From: Sphingobacteriales bacterium 44-61
GTDB taxonomy: Bacteria; Bacteroidota; Bacteroidia; Chitinophagales; Chitinophagaceae
Direction of reading: 5' to 3'
Assembly: GCA_001898405.1 (NCBI GenBank)
Contig: MKTW01000010.1
Location: 418,405-482,404, forward strand
Length of the DNA stretch: 64,000 nt
Made by a program: the position numbers and the translations under genes. The stretch's first letter is position 1. Every line of letters begins with the position of its first letter. Below are positions 8,489 to 18,351 of the stretch, one piece after another. Under the pieces are notes generated by a model. The model saw nothing but the letters and a program-made list of their open reading frames with translations, did no database searches and was not told where the DNA came from.

Positions 8489-8883
8489 ATGCGTTTATTT
8501 TTTGTAAATGTTTGATAGGTAAAGATGTGATCTAACTTGTATAGATTACCAGCTTATAATAAAATCATATAAACGGTTTGCCAAATAAAAAAGTAAAATT
8601 GTAAGTAAAGGTGGGATAAATGGGCAAAACCTTGTCCCTATGAAGCGGCTGACTATGGAATCGCAAGCCGGTTTCACCCATTCTCTCCCATGTGTTTTTT
8701 TAAGTGTATCTCCCTACTTGTTTGATCTACGGATTCAAAACTAAGCGGCTGCTTAAAAATGAGAATGAGAAAAACAACGTATTAGAATGTTTTTTTCCCA
8801 TTTAAGTGCGGAAGATTTCATGTATAAAAAACTCAGTAAACTGAATTCCCCTTATTTTTATCCCACCCATTAAATCCGTAATC
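8489..8883. other. Gene-free stretch before rpiA
   Basis: I find no convincing coding sequence in these 395 bp. They hold two inverted copies of the 11-mer GGTGGGATAAA (8610-8620 forward, 8857-8867 reversed). The forward copy continues into TGGGATAAATGGG, and a related CCCATTCTCTCCCA lies near 8679. The spaced TGGG words recall MraZ-type boxes, but no mraZ gene is present. The rpiA promoter must lie in the right part of this stretch. Confidence 0.4.
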
Positions 8884-9573
8884 ATGTTGACTCCTGAAGA
8901 AATAAAAAAGAACGCAGGCCTCTATGCTGCCGATCTCGTTAAACAAGGAATGAGCTTCGGGCTCGGCACAGGATCGACTGTGTACTGGTTGATACAGGAA
9001 CTCGGTAAAAGGGTAGCAGAAGGCCTTGAGATCCGGGCCATTCCCACTTCTTTGCAAACTGTTCAACTGGCCCGTGAAGCCGGTATCCCGCTGGCCGACC
9101 TGAATGATATTGATTCCTTTCCCCTTGCTATAGATGGTGCAGATGAAATAGATCCGAATGGACAACTTATCAAAGGTGGTGGCGGTGCACTGTTGCAGGA
9201 AAAGATCGTTGCTGCTGCTGCCGACAAGCTTGTGATTATCGCTGATGAATCCAAACTTGTTTCAAAACTCGGTGCTTTCCCCCTTCCCGTGGAAGTGATC
9301 CCATTCGGATACAGGCAGGTGACCCGCCGGATCCTCGATTCCGGCTTGTGCCGGGAAGTAAAACTTCGGGAAAAAAATGGTCAGCCTTTTATCACCGATC
9401 ATCATCACTATATCCTCGATTGTAAATTTGAAGCGATCGAGCATCCTTTATTTATCAATGCTGCCTTTGAAAATATCACCGGGGTGGTAGAAACCGGTTT
9501 GTTTCTTGGTATGGCTTCCCAGGCCATTGTAGGATATGCGGATGGAAGAGTTGAAGTGATCCAGTTCATCTAA
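8884..9573 (+). CDS. rpiA: Ribose-5-phosphate isomerase A
   Basis: This cytoplasmic enzyme of the pentose phosphate pathway interconverts ribose 5-phosphate and ribulose 5-phosphate. The 229-residue length fits RpiA. Visible motifs are GLGTGSTVYW (phosphate loop, about 26-35), IDGADEIDPNG (about 81-91) and KGGGGALLQEKI with the conserved lysine and catalytic glutamate. It is a single gene with its own terminator immediately downstream. Confidence 0.96.
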   Translation: MLTPEEIKKNAGLYAADLVKQGMSFGLGTGSTVYWLIQELGKRVAEGLEIRAIPTSLQTVQLAREAGIPLADLNDIDSFPLAIDGADEIDPNGQLIKGGGGALLQEKIVAAAADKLVIIADESKLVSKLGAFPLPVEVIPFGYRQVTRRILDSGLCREVKLREKNGQPFITDHHHYILDCKFEAIEHPLFINAAFENITGVVETGLFLGMASQAIVGYADGRVEVIQFI

Positions 9574-9607
9574 TTAAAAAAACCGGCATTGCCGGTTTTT
9601 TTAATTA
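9571..9607 (+). terminator. rpiA terminator
   Basis: A 17-bp perfect stem (9571-9587 with 9591-9607) has a 3-nt loop. The core is CCGGC/GCCGG and a seven-T run is on the 3' side. The stem includes the rpiA stop codon. Confidence 0.9.
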
Positions 9608-9624
9608 GATCCATGCAAGCTGTA

Positions 9625-9738
9625 TTAATCAAAATAGACTGCAAATAAGGTGATCAAACCAGTGATAAGAAATACAGTAGCAATAACGATCGTTGCCTGT
9701 ACATTCTCATTCTTCAATAATGTGTTGATTTTTTTCAT
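9625..9738 (-). CDS. 37-residue single-span membrane protein
   Basis: Read on the minus strand from the ATG at 9738, this short frame encodes a charged N-terminus (MKKINTLLKNENVQ). A 20-residue hydrophobic helix (residues 15-35) and a TAA stop at 9625 follow. The clear positive-inside then transmembrane layout supports it as a real small protein. I do not recognise a family. It lies between the rpiA terminator and the terminator of the DUF4382 lipoprotein gene. Confidence 0.55.
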   Translation of the reverse strand: MKKINTLLKNENVQATIVIATVFLITGLITLFAVYFD

Positions 9739-9968
9739 ACACAAAAGTTTTTAGTTTCGATAAAAGGGGTTCAGAAGTTTCCCAAAGGATAACCGGAGTT
9801 TCCGAAACAGTAGTCTTTTGTGATTTTTACAAGGGATAGAGTGATGCAAACGTACACAATAAAGCCGCTGCTGTCAAGTATTTACAGGGATTTTATAAAG
9901 AAGGTCACATCGTGTTTTTACGATAAGTTCTAAGCTATTTGCTTACAGTTGATTATTGATTAAAATAA

Positions 9969-10007
9969 AATAGCTGGTTTCCCGGACTGACCGGAATACC
10001 AGCTATT
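9969..10007 (-). terminator. Terminator of the DUF4382 lipoprotein gene
   Basis: A 10-bp outer stem (AATAGCTGGT/ACCAGCTATT) and a 4-bp CCGG inner stem are separated by an internal loop. A-rich plus-strand sequence at 9961-9970 gives a U-rich tail on the minus strand. It sits 21 bp past the stop at 10028. Confidence 0.6.
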
Positions 10008-10027
10008 CATTTATTCATTCTCTTCTT

Positions 10028-10552
10028 CTACTTCACCTTAAGCACCGGTTTCAGTTTGAAATCATCCTTACCGGTTTGGAAGATAGACATTGCCGCGTCA
10101 AAATCAATTACCAGTGAATCGAGTGAAGCCCGAAGGGGTTTGTCTACTTTTATTTTAAGACCTGATTCACTTCCGCTGGGAATAGTAAGCGGATAATTCA
10201 CGCTGTCAATCGTGATGGAATTGTCTGACCCCAGCACAAAACGGATCTCCTTCAGGTTTCCTGTAGGAACAATCCCCTGTGCGAGCAACGTATCCAGACC
10301 ATTCTGGAAATCGAGCAGGTTATAAACACCTGCCTGGGTGTTAAGACTGACCCAGTTTGCAGAATCAACACCATCCAGTTTTACATTCACCTCCTTTATG
10401 TCCACATTCACCTCCGTGGCATTATAAGGATTGTCTGTAAGATGAACTTTTAAGTGGGTAGTGTTTTGACTGTTATCTTTCTGGCAAGCGGAAAGAAAAA
10501 TCAACAGGCTGCCTGATAAAACGATCAGGCCGGCGAAAATGCGTGGGTACAT
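10028..10552 (-). CDS. DUF4382 domain-containing lipoprotein
   Basis: The start at 10552 (MYPRIFAGLIVLSG) gives a lipoprotein signal with lipobox LSAC. A longer frame to 10711 lacks any signal and is probably spurious. The mature domain (about residues 30-170) has the DUF4382 opening (LKVHLTDNPYNATEVNVDIKEV), the middle YNLLDFQNG and the IRFVLGSDN strand. Members are predicted surface or periplasmic beta-sandwich lipoproteins of unknown function. The gene stands alone and is divergent from smc. Confidence 0.82.
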   Translation of the reverse strand: MYPRIFAGLIVLSGSLLIFLSACQKDNSQNTTHLKVHLTDNPYNATEVNVDIKEVNVKLDGVDSANWVSLNTQAGVYNLLDFQNGLDTLLAQGIVPTGNLKEIRFVLGSDNSITIDSVNYPLTIPSGSESGLKIKVDKPLRASLDSLVIDFDAAMSIFQTGKDDFKLKPVLKVK

Positions 10553-10922
10553 AGGTAGTATTTTGATCGGTTTAGAGTAAAAATCATGCCGTTTTAGGGG
10601 CATAATCCGCCCCTCCCGGTTGTTAACTTCGAAAAAAATAGCCTGCCTTTTTGTTCGTACGAGAACAGATGGCTTAGGAGAGGGGCGATTGCGAGAAAGG
10701 GCTTTACTCACGGATAGTTATTTTCTGTAATCGAAGACTATTCGCATCATCTGCGGGATCCTGTGCCTCCTCCTTCTATCTGATTTTATTCGCACTTATT
10801 CGTGTTATCAACAATCTTCCCACATTTTTAACCCCCCTTTGTGTATAAATGGTGCATGCCCGGACCGCCTTTTGTCCGGGTTTCGCTTATATTCGCCGCC
10901 TGACTTAAAACCTGGAAATACA
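10553..10922. other. Intergenic region between the DUF4382 gene and smc
   Basis: These 370 bp separate two divergent genes and should hold both promoters. I see no conserved ORF. The GTG at 10923 is chosen as the smc start, so the apparent coding sequence at 10839-10922 is treated as 5' untranslated. No clear TAnnTTTG box or strong repeat could be assigned. Confidence 0.4.
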
Positions 10923-13900
10923 GTGAGACTAAAGAGCTTAGAAATCAAGGGATTCAAGAGTTTTGCGGACAAGACCGTAGTGAATTTTGACGATAATATT
11001 ACGGGCATTGTGGGACCGAATGGTTGCGGTAAATCCAATATCGTGGACAGCATCCGTTGGGTGATCGGTGAGCAAAAGATCAGTCACCTGCGGAGTGAGA
11101 ACCTGGACAGCCTGGTTTTCAACGGCTCCAAAACCCGTAGCGCCAGCGGCCTGGCCGAAGTAAGCCTGACTTTTGAAAACACCAAAAACCTCCTTCCTAC
11201 AGAATTCAGTACCGTTACCATCACCCGCAAATTCTACAAAAGCGGGGAGAGTGAATACCGCCTGAATGATGTGCAATGCCGCCTGAAAGACATCCAGAAC
11301 CTGTTTATGGACACAGGCGTGAGCACCGACAGCTATGCGATCATTGAGCTGGGCATGGTCGACGACCTGATCAAAGACAAAGACAATAGCCGCCGCCGCA
11401 TGCTGGAGCAGGCTGCCGGTATCAGCATCTATAAAACACGGAAAAAAGAAGCCAAGCAAAAACTGGATGCTACCGAGCAGGATCTTGCCCGTATCGAAGA
11501 CCTTTTATTCGAGATCAACAACCAGTTGAAAGCCCTGGAAAGCCAGGCGCGCAAGGCAGAGAAATACCACGAGATCAAGAAAGATTACCGTGAAGTGAGT
11601 ATAGAACTGGCTAAAGCTGCCCTGGAAGGATTCAATCTTACGTATAAAGAACTGAACGAGCAGCAGGAAATAGAAACTGATAAGCGCGTGCGCATGGAAG
11701 CGGAGATCGCTACAGAAGAAGCAGCGCTGGAACAGGAAAAAGTAGGGTTTATCGAAAAAGAAAGAGCCCTTCAAAGCATGCAATATGCCTACAATGAATT
11801 GGTGCAACAGGTAAGGACCCGTGAAAACGAAAAAAACCTGGCTGCCCAGCGCCTCGAATATCTGCGCGAGCGGGAAGGAAGCCTGAAACAGTTTTTGCAA
11901 AAAGCCGAAGGGCAACTGAAAGGCATTGATGAAAGCATTGGCTTCACTAAACTGCAACTGGAAGAAGAAGTGAAAGGATTGAGCGGCCTGACCGAACAAT
12001 TGCAGCAATTGCAAAACGAAGCGGCATTGAAACGTGATGTGCTGGATGAGAACCGCCGCATGGTAGACAGTCTGCGCAATGAATACCAGCAGGTACAACG
12101 CAGCCAGTTTGACGCAGAAAAGAAAGTGGCCGTAGCAGATACTTCTGTTCAGAACCTGCAGCGCGCCATCAACCAGATAGAAGAAGAACGCGTGCAGCGC
12201 GAAGCGCAGCGCCAGCAACTGGACAGTGAACGCTTATTGAAAGAAAAAGAACTGGAGATCAAAAAAGTGGACCTGGAGCAATTGCAACGCCACCAGGAAA
12301 ACACTAAAGAACAGATCCTGCAAACACAGGGAATACTGGACAGTCTCCGCAACGAACTGGCTGAAGAAAACCGTAAGCTGGATGCGAAGAAGAACGAACA
12401 CGATCTGCTGAAAAGTATGATCGATAGTATGGAAGGCTATCCTGACAGTGTGAAATTCCTGCACAACAACAGCAACTGGAATCACACTTCGCCTATCCTG
12501 TCTGATATTTTATATGTAAAAGAAGAATACCGCACAGCGCTGGAAAATGTGCTGGAACCTTACCTCAGCTATTATGTGGTGAACAATCTGCAGGAAGGCC
12601 TGCAGGCCGTTCACCTGCTGGATGAGAATAAAAAAGGGAAAGCGAATTTCTTTTTACTCGATAAAGTAAATGGTAATGATACTCCCGGCACTTCCCATCA
12701 ACTGGAAGGCGGTATACCTGCTTTGAGCGTGGTGGAAGTCGACGATAAATACCGTAAGCTCGCAGAGCATCTGCTGGGCAATGTGTATATCGCCGACAAT
12801 GATGGCGTGCTGGCCAACAGCAATGGCTTTGTGGTGATCGAGAAAACAGGCAAGTATGTAAAAGGAAGGTATTCACTTACCGGTGGAAGCGTTGGCCTGA
12901 TCGAAGGGAAGAAGATCGGCCGTGCAAAGAACCTGGAGAAATTGCAGGATGATATTGCTGCACAGGACTCCGTGGTAGAAAGATTGCGCAGTGATATACA
13001 ATCCCGCCACAATGAAGTGATCGCATTCAATGAAGACCTGCGCGAAACAGCTTTACGCGAAACAGAACGCGAGATACAACAACTGACCAACCAGGTATTC
13101 GCCCTGCACAATAAACTGGAAAACCTGCACTCCATGCAGGCCAGCAGCCAGCACCGCCTGGAAGAACTGAATGGTCAGATGCAGCAAACGTATCAGTCAG
13201 TAGAAGGCGTACGCAAACAACTGGCTGAATACAATGAAGAACTGCAGGCCTACACTTCCCGCCTGGAAGAGGCTAACGAAAGCTTCCGTGCGGCTGAATC
13301 AGGTTATAACGAAGCAACCCAGCAATACAACGAATTCAACCTGAACGTGACCAAACAGCAAAGCAAGATCAATGCTTTGAAGCAGGAGTTGGATTTCAAG
13401 AGCAATCAATTGCAGGACCTGCATCAGCAAGTGGAAAATAATACCACCAGCCTTACAGATACCACGTCCAGCATTGAACAGTCCGCCACTTCCCTGAAAG
13501 AGATCGAAGAAGGATTGATCGAGCTGATCCGCAAAAGGGAGGAAGATCAGCAGGTATTGAATGAAGCTGATCAGGCTTATTATAATGTACGCAATCAACT
13601 CAGTGAAAAAGAAAGTGAGCTGCGCCACAAAGTGAAAGAGAAAGAACAGGTAGAACATTTATTGGCTGCCATCAAGGATAAACTGAATGAACTGAAACTG
13701 CAACTGGCTGGCACAAAGGAGAGATTGAATGTGGAGTTCCGCATACAACTGGAAGATATTCTTGACCAGGCACGCACTTCAGAAACCAGCCTTGAAGATC
13801 TCCAGGAGAAAGCCGACAGGATGAAGAAACGCCTGGAAAACCTGGGCGAAGTAAACCCTACAGCTATCGAAGCATTCACGGAAATGAAGAAACGTTATGA

Positions 13901-14459
13901 GTTCATTGTAGAGCAGAAGAATGACCTCGTGAATGCAAAAGACAGTCTATTGAAAACAATTGAAGAAGTAGAAGCTACTGCCAACCAGAAATTCCTGGAA
14001 ACATTCAATTCCGTAAAAGAGAACTTCATCAAGGTATTCAAAACCCTGTTTACTGAGGACGATCATTGCGATCTCGTACTGGAAAATCCTGAGAACCTGG
14101 CAGAGACCGGTATTGAAGTAATTGCCCGTCCTAAAGGCAAGCGCCCCACTTCACTGACACAGTTGAGCGGTGGTGAAAGAACATTAACCGCTACAGCATT
14201 GCTGTTTGCGATCTACCTGATCAAACCGGCTCCGTTCTGTATCCTCGATGAGGTGGATGCCCCGCTGGATGATGCGAACGTGGGCAAGTTTACGAATATG
14301 ATCAGGCAGTTTAGCGACAACTCACAGTTCATCATTGTTACGCATAATAAAACAACCATGAGCACCGTGGATGTGATTTATGGTGTGACGATGCAGGAGC
14401 CGGGAGTGAGTAAGCTGGTGAGTGTGGATTTCAGAAATCTAAATAGCAATGCTAATTAA
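10923..14459 (+). CDS. smc: Chromosome segregation protein SMC
   Basis: This is a 1178-residue SMC ATPase that folds back on a long coiled coil and condenses and segregates the chromosome. The GTG start at 10923 gives the standard N-terminus (RLKSLEIKGFKSFADK); an in-frame ATG 84 bp upstream would add an untypical leader. Walker A GPNGCGKSN is at 31-39. The coiled coil runs from about 170 to 490. The hinge lies around 500-660 and the second coil follows to about 1000. The C-terminal LSGGE signature and Walker B ILDEVDAPLDD complete the head. ScpA and ScpB are not adjacent. Confidence 0.97.
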   Translation: MRLKSLEIKGFKSFADKTVVNFDDNITGIVGPNGCGKSNIVDSIRWVIGEQKISHLRSENLDSLVFNGSKTRSASGLAEVSLTFENTKNLLPTEFSTVTITRKFYKSGESEYRLNDVQCRLKDIQNLFMDTGVSTDSYAIIELGMVDDLIKDKDNSRRRMLEQAAGISIYKTRKKEAKQKLDATEQDLARIEDLLFEINNQLKALESQARKAEKYHEIKKDYREVSIELAKAALEGFNLTYKELNEQQEIETDKRVRMEAEIATEEAALEQEKVGFIEKERALQSMQYAYNELVQQVRTRENEKNLAAQRLEYLREREGSLKQFLQKAEGQLKGIDESIGFTKLQLEEEVKGLSGLTEQLQQLQNEAALKRDVLDENRRMVDSLRNEYQQVQRSQFDAEKKVAVADTSVQNLQRAINQIEEERVQREAQRQQLDSERLLKEKELEIKKVDLEQLQRHQENTKEQILQTQGILDSLRNELAEENRKLDAKKNEHDLLKSMIDSMEGYPDSVKFLHNNSNWNHTSPILSDILYVKEEYRTALENVLEPYLSYYVVNNLQEGLQAVHLLDENKKGKANFFLLDKVNGNDTPGTSHQLEGGIPALSVVEVDDKYRKLAEHLLGNVYIADNDGVLANSNGFVVIEKTGKYVKGRYSLTGGSVGLIEGKKIGRAKNLEKLQDDIAAQDSVVERLRSDIQSRHNEVIAFNEDLRETALRETEREIQQLTNQVFALHNKLENLHSMQASSQHRLEELNGQMQQTYQSVEGVRKQLAEYNEELQAYTSRLEEANESFRAAESGYNEATQQYNEFNLNVTKQQSKINALKQELDFKSNQLQDLHQQVENNTTSLTDTTSSIEQSATSLKEIEEGLIELIRKREEDQQVLNEADQAYYNVRNQLSEKESELRHKVKEKEQVEHLLAAIKDKLNELKLQLAGTKERLNVEFRIQLEDILDQARTSETSLEDLQEKADRMKKRLENLGEVNPTAIEAFTEMKKRYEFIVEQKNDLVNAKDSLLKTIEEVEATANQKFLETFNSVKENFIKVFKTLFTEDDHCDLVLENPENLAETGIEVIARPKGKRPTSLTQLSGGERTLTATALLFAIYLIKPAPFCILDEVDAPLDDANVGKFTNMIRQFSDNSQFIIVTHNKTTMSTVDVIYGVTMQEPGVSKLVSVDFRNLNSNAN

Positions 14460-14516
14460 AGCTAAAAGCACGAATGACGCGAATTGGTACGAATGTCGCG
14501 AATGTGCAGACTGTAT

Positions 14517-14557
14517 AAAGAAAAAGCCCCGCAAGATAATTGCGGGGCTTTTTCTTT
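14517..14557. terminator. Bidirectional terminator between smc and valS
   Basis: An 18-bp perfect stem (14517-14534 with 14540-14557) has a GATAA loop. The core is GCCCCGCAA/TTGCGGGGC with A-run and T-run at either side, so it can stop both convergent transcripts. Its right arm overlaps the valS stop codon. Confidence 0.92.
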
Positions 14558-17171
14558 ATAATGAAGCGAGGCTTTCTTCAATCACTTTTATCTTGTCTTC
14601 TGCATCTGCTTTTTTCTTCCGTTCTATTTCTACTACTTCGGGCTTGGCATTGCTGACAAACTTTTCATTGCTGAGTTTCTTTTCTACGGAAACAAGGAAT
14701 CCTTTGAGGTAGTCCAGGTCTTTTTGCAGTTGCGCGCGTTGTGCAGCTGTGTCGAGTACCGTAGTGGTTTCGATAAAGAATTTATCTTTTTGCACTACTA
14801 TCGTGATCGTGTTGCTGACAGGAGCTGTGGTATAAGTAATGGCTTCTGCATTTACCTGTTTAGCTAAAATGGATTCGATAGAAGAATACAGAGCCGGTTC
14901 TGCGGTGAGTATATGCAGGCGGATGGTTTCTTTGGGTTTTAACTGGGCCTTATTGCGTGCATCGCGGATGGAAGAGATCACTTCTTTCAGCAGGGTTGCT
15001 GTTTGAAGGATGCTTGCATCCGGTGTAGCGGCAGGCGGATAAAGCTTCACTGTAAGATCATCTTTCTGCTCTTTCAATTGGTGATAGATCTCTTCTGTGA
15101 TAAAAGGCATGAAGGGGTGCAGCAATTGCATCAGGTCTTCAAAGAAGCGAACAGTTTTGCTGTACACTTCTGCATCAATTGGTTGTTCAAAACCGGGTTT
15201 TACCCATTCGAGATACCAGGAACAGAAATCGTCCCAGATCAGGGAATAGATGGTTTTTAATGATTCGCTCAGGCGGAAATCCCTGAATTGCTCATCCAGT
15301 TGCAGGCGGGCTTCGTTCAGGCGGTTCTCCATCCAGGTTACGGCAAAATTTGTTTTGCCTTTGTCCTGGTCTTTCGCCTGGCGGCCTTCCCACATTTTTA
15401 CGAGCTTGAGGGCGTTCCAGATCTTATTGATGAAGAAAGAACCTTGTTCATTGCTGCTTTCATCCCACAGCAGATCATTTCCGGCAGGGGAGGAGATCAT
15501 GATGCCAAAGCGGGTGGCATCAGCACCATACTGATCGATCAAGGCAAGAAGATCGGGTGAATTGCCGAGGCTCTTGCTCATCTTCCTTCCCTGCTTATCT
15601 CTTACGATACCTGTGAAATATACTTCGTTGAATGGCTTTTCATGTTTGTATTCAAATCCCGCCATGATCATCCGCGCTACCCAGAAGAAAATGATCTCAG
15701 GGGCAGTCACGAGCGTATTGGTAGGATAGTAGTATTTGATATCAGCGTTGCCGGGATCGCTGTAACCTTTGAACACTTCAAAAGGCCAGAGCCAACTGCT
15801 GAACCATGTATCGAGGCAATCTTCATCCTGTTTTACTTCTTCCAGTTTTAAAGAAGGAAGTTTTGTTTTCAATTCCTGCCAGGCTTTTTCCTGCATGTCG
15901 GCCACTGCAAAAGAACCATCCGGTGCATACCAGGCTGGTATCTGTTGCCCCCACCAGAGCTGGCGGCTGATGCACCAGTCTTTGATATTCTCCATCCAGT
16001 GGCGGTAAAGATTTTTGAATTTGGGAGGAAAGAATTTGATCTCTTCGTCCATCACTGCTTTTAATGCAGGACTGTAGATCTTTTTCATATCGATCCACCA
16101 TTGCAGGGAAAGGCGGGGCTCAACTACTACATCAGTCCGTTCGCTATAACCAACCTCGCTTGTATAGTCTTCAATCTTTTCAAGACTTCCGGCTGCTTCC
16201 AACAGGGGAATGATCTTTTTCCTTGCATCAAAGCGGTCTTCACCGACCAGTATCTGTGCATCGGCGTTCAGTGTGCCGTCATCATTTAAAATATCGATCA
16301 CTTCCAGGTTGTGCTTTTGGCCAAGCTGGTTATCGTTCATATCGTGGGCCGGCGTCACTTTCAATGCACCGGTACCGAAGTCCATGGTAACATATTCGTC
16401 CGTGATAATGGGAATACGGCGATTGATCAGGGGAACGATCGCGAATTTGCCATGCAGGTCTTTATAGCGTTCATCATTGGGATGAACACAGATAGCTGTA
16501 TCGCCCATGATGGTTTCGGGGCGAACGGTGGCGATCACTACAGAACGGCCAGTGCCTTCAATGGCATAACGGATATGGTAAAGTTTCTGAACAGTCTCCT
16601 TACGGATCACTTCTTCATCACTCAATGCTGTTTTGGCCTTTACATCCCAGTTGATCATCCGTTTGCCACGATAAATAAACCCTTTATTGTAAAGATCAAT
16701 GAACACGCTGATCACGGACTGATAATAGTGCGGGTCCATAGTGAACGTGGTGCGGTCCCAATCAAGGCTGCAGCCCATTTTTTTCAGTTGCTGCAGGATG
16801 ATGCCGCCATATTTATCTTTCCATTCCCAGGCATATTTCAGAAATTCTTCCCGGCTAAGGGATGATTTGGCAATGCCGCGTTCCCGCAGCATTTGCACCA
16901 CTTTGGCTTCAGTAGCAATGGAAGCGTGGTCGGTGCCAGGGACCCAGCAGGCGTTTTTACCCTGCATGCGGGCGCGGCGCACCAGGATGTCCTGGATAGT
17001 ATTATTGAGACAGTGCCCCATGTGAAGCACACCGGTAACGTTGGGAGGGGGGATCACCACGGTATAAGGTTCGCGGGAATCGGGTTTGCTATTGAAATAT
17101 CGCTTATCCAGCCAATGCTGGTACCACTTGAGTTCGGCGGATTGGTGGTCGAAATTCTTGGTCAGTTCCAT
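14556..17171 (-). CDS. valS: Valine--tRNA ligase
   Basis: This 871-residue class I aminoacyl-tRNA synthetase charges tRNA-Val. The HIGH-type motif PPPNVTGVLHMGH is at 41-53 and the KMSKS motif is near 530. The editing domain lies about 190-330, the anticodon-binding domain follows, and a C-terminal coiled coil covers about 800-871, as usual for ValRS. The gene is monocistronic. It stands 2.5 kb from a tRNA-Val gene, but that closeness may be chance. Confidence 0.97.
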   Translation of the reverse strand: MELTKNFDHQSAELKWYQHWLDKRYFNSKPDSREPYTVVIPPPNVTGVLHMGHCLNNTIQDILVRRARMQGKNACWVPGTDHASIATEAKVVQMLRERGIAKSSLSREEFLKYAWEWKDKYGGIILQQLKKMGCSLDWDRTTFTMDPHYYQSVISVFIDLYNKGFIYRGKRMINWDVKAKTALSDEEVIRKETVQKLYHIRYAIEGTGRSVVIATVRPETIMGDTAICVHPNDERYKDLHGKFAIVPLINRRIPIITDEYVTMDFGTGALKVTPAHDMNDNQLGQKHNLEVIDILNDDGTLNADAQILVGEDRFDARKKIIPLLEAAGSLEKIEDYTSEVGYSERTDVVVEPRLSLQWWIDMKKIYSPALKAVMDEEIKFFPPKFKNLYRHWMENIKDWCISRQLWWGQQIPAWYAPDGSFAVADMQEKAWQELKTKLPSLKLEEVKQDEDCLDTWFSSWLWPFEVFKGYSDPGNADIKYYYPTNTLVTAPEIIFFWVARMIMAGFEYKHEKPFNEVYFTGIVRDKQGRKMSKSLGNSPDLLALIDQYGADATRFGIMISSPAGNDLLWDESSNEQGSFFINKIWNALKLVKMWEGRQAKDQDKGKTNFAVTWMENRLNEARLQLDEQFRDFRLSESLKTIYSLIWDDFCSWYLEWVKPGFEQPIDAEVYSKTVRFFEDLMQLLHPFMPFITEEIYHQLKEQKDDLTVKLYPPAATPDASILQTATLLKEVISSIRDARNKAQLKPKETIRLHILTAEPALYSSIESILAKQVNAEAITYTTAPVSNTITIVVQKDKFFIETTTVLDTAAQRAQLQKDLDYLKGFLVSVEKKLSNEKFVSNAKPEVVEIERKKKADAEDKIKVIEESLASL

Positions 17172-17526
17172 ACGGCGGCAAAGGTAAGAAATAGAGTCGG
17201 GAGTCCGTAGCCGGGAGTCAGGAGCCGGGACAGAAAGATGATTGAAATTGTATGCCGGTTTAGCTGTTTCAGGCAGGTGAGCGGAGAAATTCGGTTTGCT
17301 GAAGCGAGCTAAAAAATAGAGCGGGCTGTTGTGGAAGTATAAGGCCGATTCAATATCTTCAAGTAGATGAAAAGTGCTGCCAAATGCTGAGTAGAATTAC
17401 CGGACGATGAAGTGAGTGCCCCCGTTTTGCAACGGGACAGGCTACACAGGTGATGATAGTAGCAATGCAGCCGGGTTAATAAGAAAAAACATAATGCCGT
17501 TTTTGCGGCATTGAAAATTAATTGAT
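17172..17526. other. Intergenic region upstream of valS with GGGAGTC words
   Basis: This 355-bp stretch between the divergent valS and esterase genes has no ORF I would support. At 17191-17232 it carries repeated GTCGGGAGTC / GCCGGGAGTCAGGAGCC words. Related words recur near 19497-19610, so this is probably a low-copy dispersed repeat. The two promoters should lie here. Confidence 0.4.
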
Positions 17527-18258
17527 ATGAAAAGATCCCTGACTTCCTGGTACAGCCCTTCCCTGCAGAAGGAAATGCCTATTGCTACGTATGGTGATTT
17601 CGGTTTTGCTTTATTGCTGGTCCCTACCGCGGCGGCCGATTACCTGGAGTATGAGCGTTTTCAGTTGCTGGATTCGCTGGCGCCTTTTATTGACAGTGGT
17701 AAAGTGAAAGTGTACTCGATCGACAGTATTAACAGGGAGAGTTGGATGAATGACCAGGCGGACCCCTGGCATAAATCGGCGAGGCATCAGCAGTGGAATG
17801 ATTATGTGTATAATGAAGTGGTGCCGTTTATCCGTAATAGCAGCAGTTGGCAAACGCCGATCATTACCTGTGGCGCGTCATTCGGGGCATTGCATAGCAT
17901 GAATTTGTTTTTGAAACGACCTGATCTGATCAATGGGGTAATTGCAATGAGCGGGGTATACAATCTGATGGAGTATACCAAGGGGCATTATGATGATAAT
18001 GTGTATTTCAACAGTCCCGCGCATTATATATCCAATTTAACAGACCATCAGGTATTGGAGCAGATAAGAAGCAGCAAGCATATACATATTTTAAGCGGGC
18101 GCGGTTCGCATGAGGACCCGGATGCTGCCGGGCATTTTGCGAAGCAGTTGTATGATAAGAATATCTGGTATGAACTGGATATCTGGGGTACGGAGTGGCC
18201 GCATGACTGGCCGACCTGGCGGGCGATGTTGCCACATTATTTGGGAACGCGATTTTAA
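17527..18258 (+). CDS. Esterase family alpha/beta hydrolase
   Basis: This 243-residue protein of the esterase D/putative esterase type has the nucleophile Ser in CGASFGALHSM (about 121-124). The histidine is probably in WPHDWPTW near the C-terminus. It has no signal peptide, so it should be cytoplasmic. Members hydrolyse esters or act on enterobactin-like or trehalose-type substrates. Nothing nearby narrows the substrate. Confidence 0.8.
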   Translation: MKRSLTSWYSPSLQKEMPIATYGDFGFALLLVPTAAADYLEYERFQLLDSLAPFIDSGKVKVYSIDSINRESWMNDQADPWHKSARHQQWNDYVYNEVVPFIRNSSSWQTPIITCGASFGALHSMNLFLKRPDLINGVIAMSGVYNLMEYTKGHYDDNVYFNSPAHYISNLTDHQVLEQIRSSKHIHILSGRGSHEDPDAAGHFAKQLYDKNIWYELDIWGTEWPHDWPTWRAMLPHYLGTRF

Positions 18259-18351
18259 AAGATAGATGTATCGTCGGGGGGCACAAAGCTTACACAACGG
18301 CCATAACATGGCGTTTTTTGCCTAAACTTTGCGTCCCTGGTGATACTAACT

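Noticed and set aside
10938-12218. Long open frames on the minus strand opposite the first half of smc
   Set aside because: They are hydrophobic, repetitive translations of the antisense of a coiled-coil gene and have no start context or domain. smc itself is unambiguous.
15003-17210. Open frames on the plus strand opposite valS
   Set aside because: valS covers the region completely with conserved motifs. The opposite frames show no family features.
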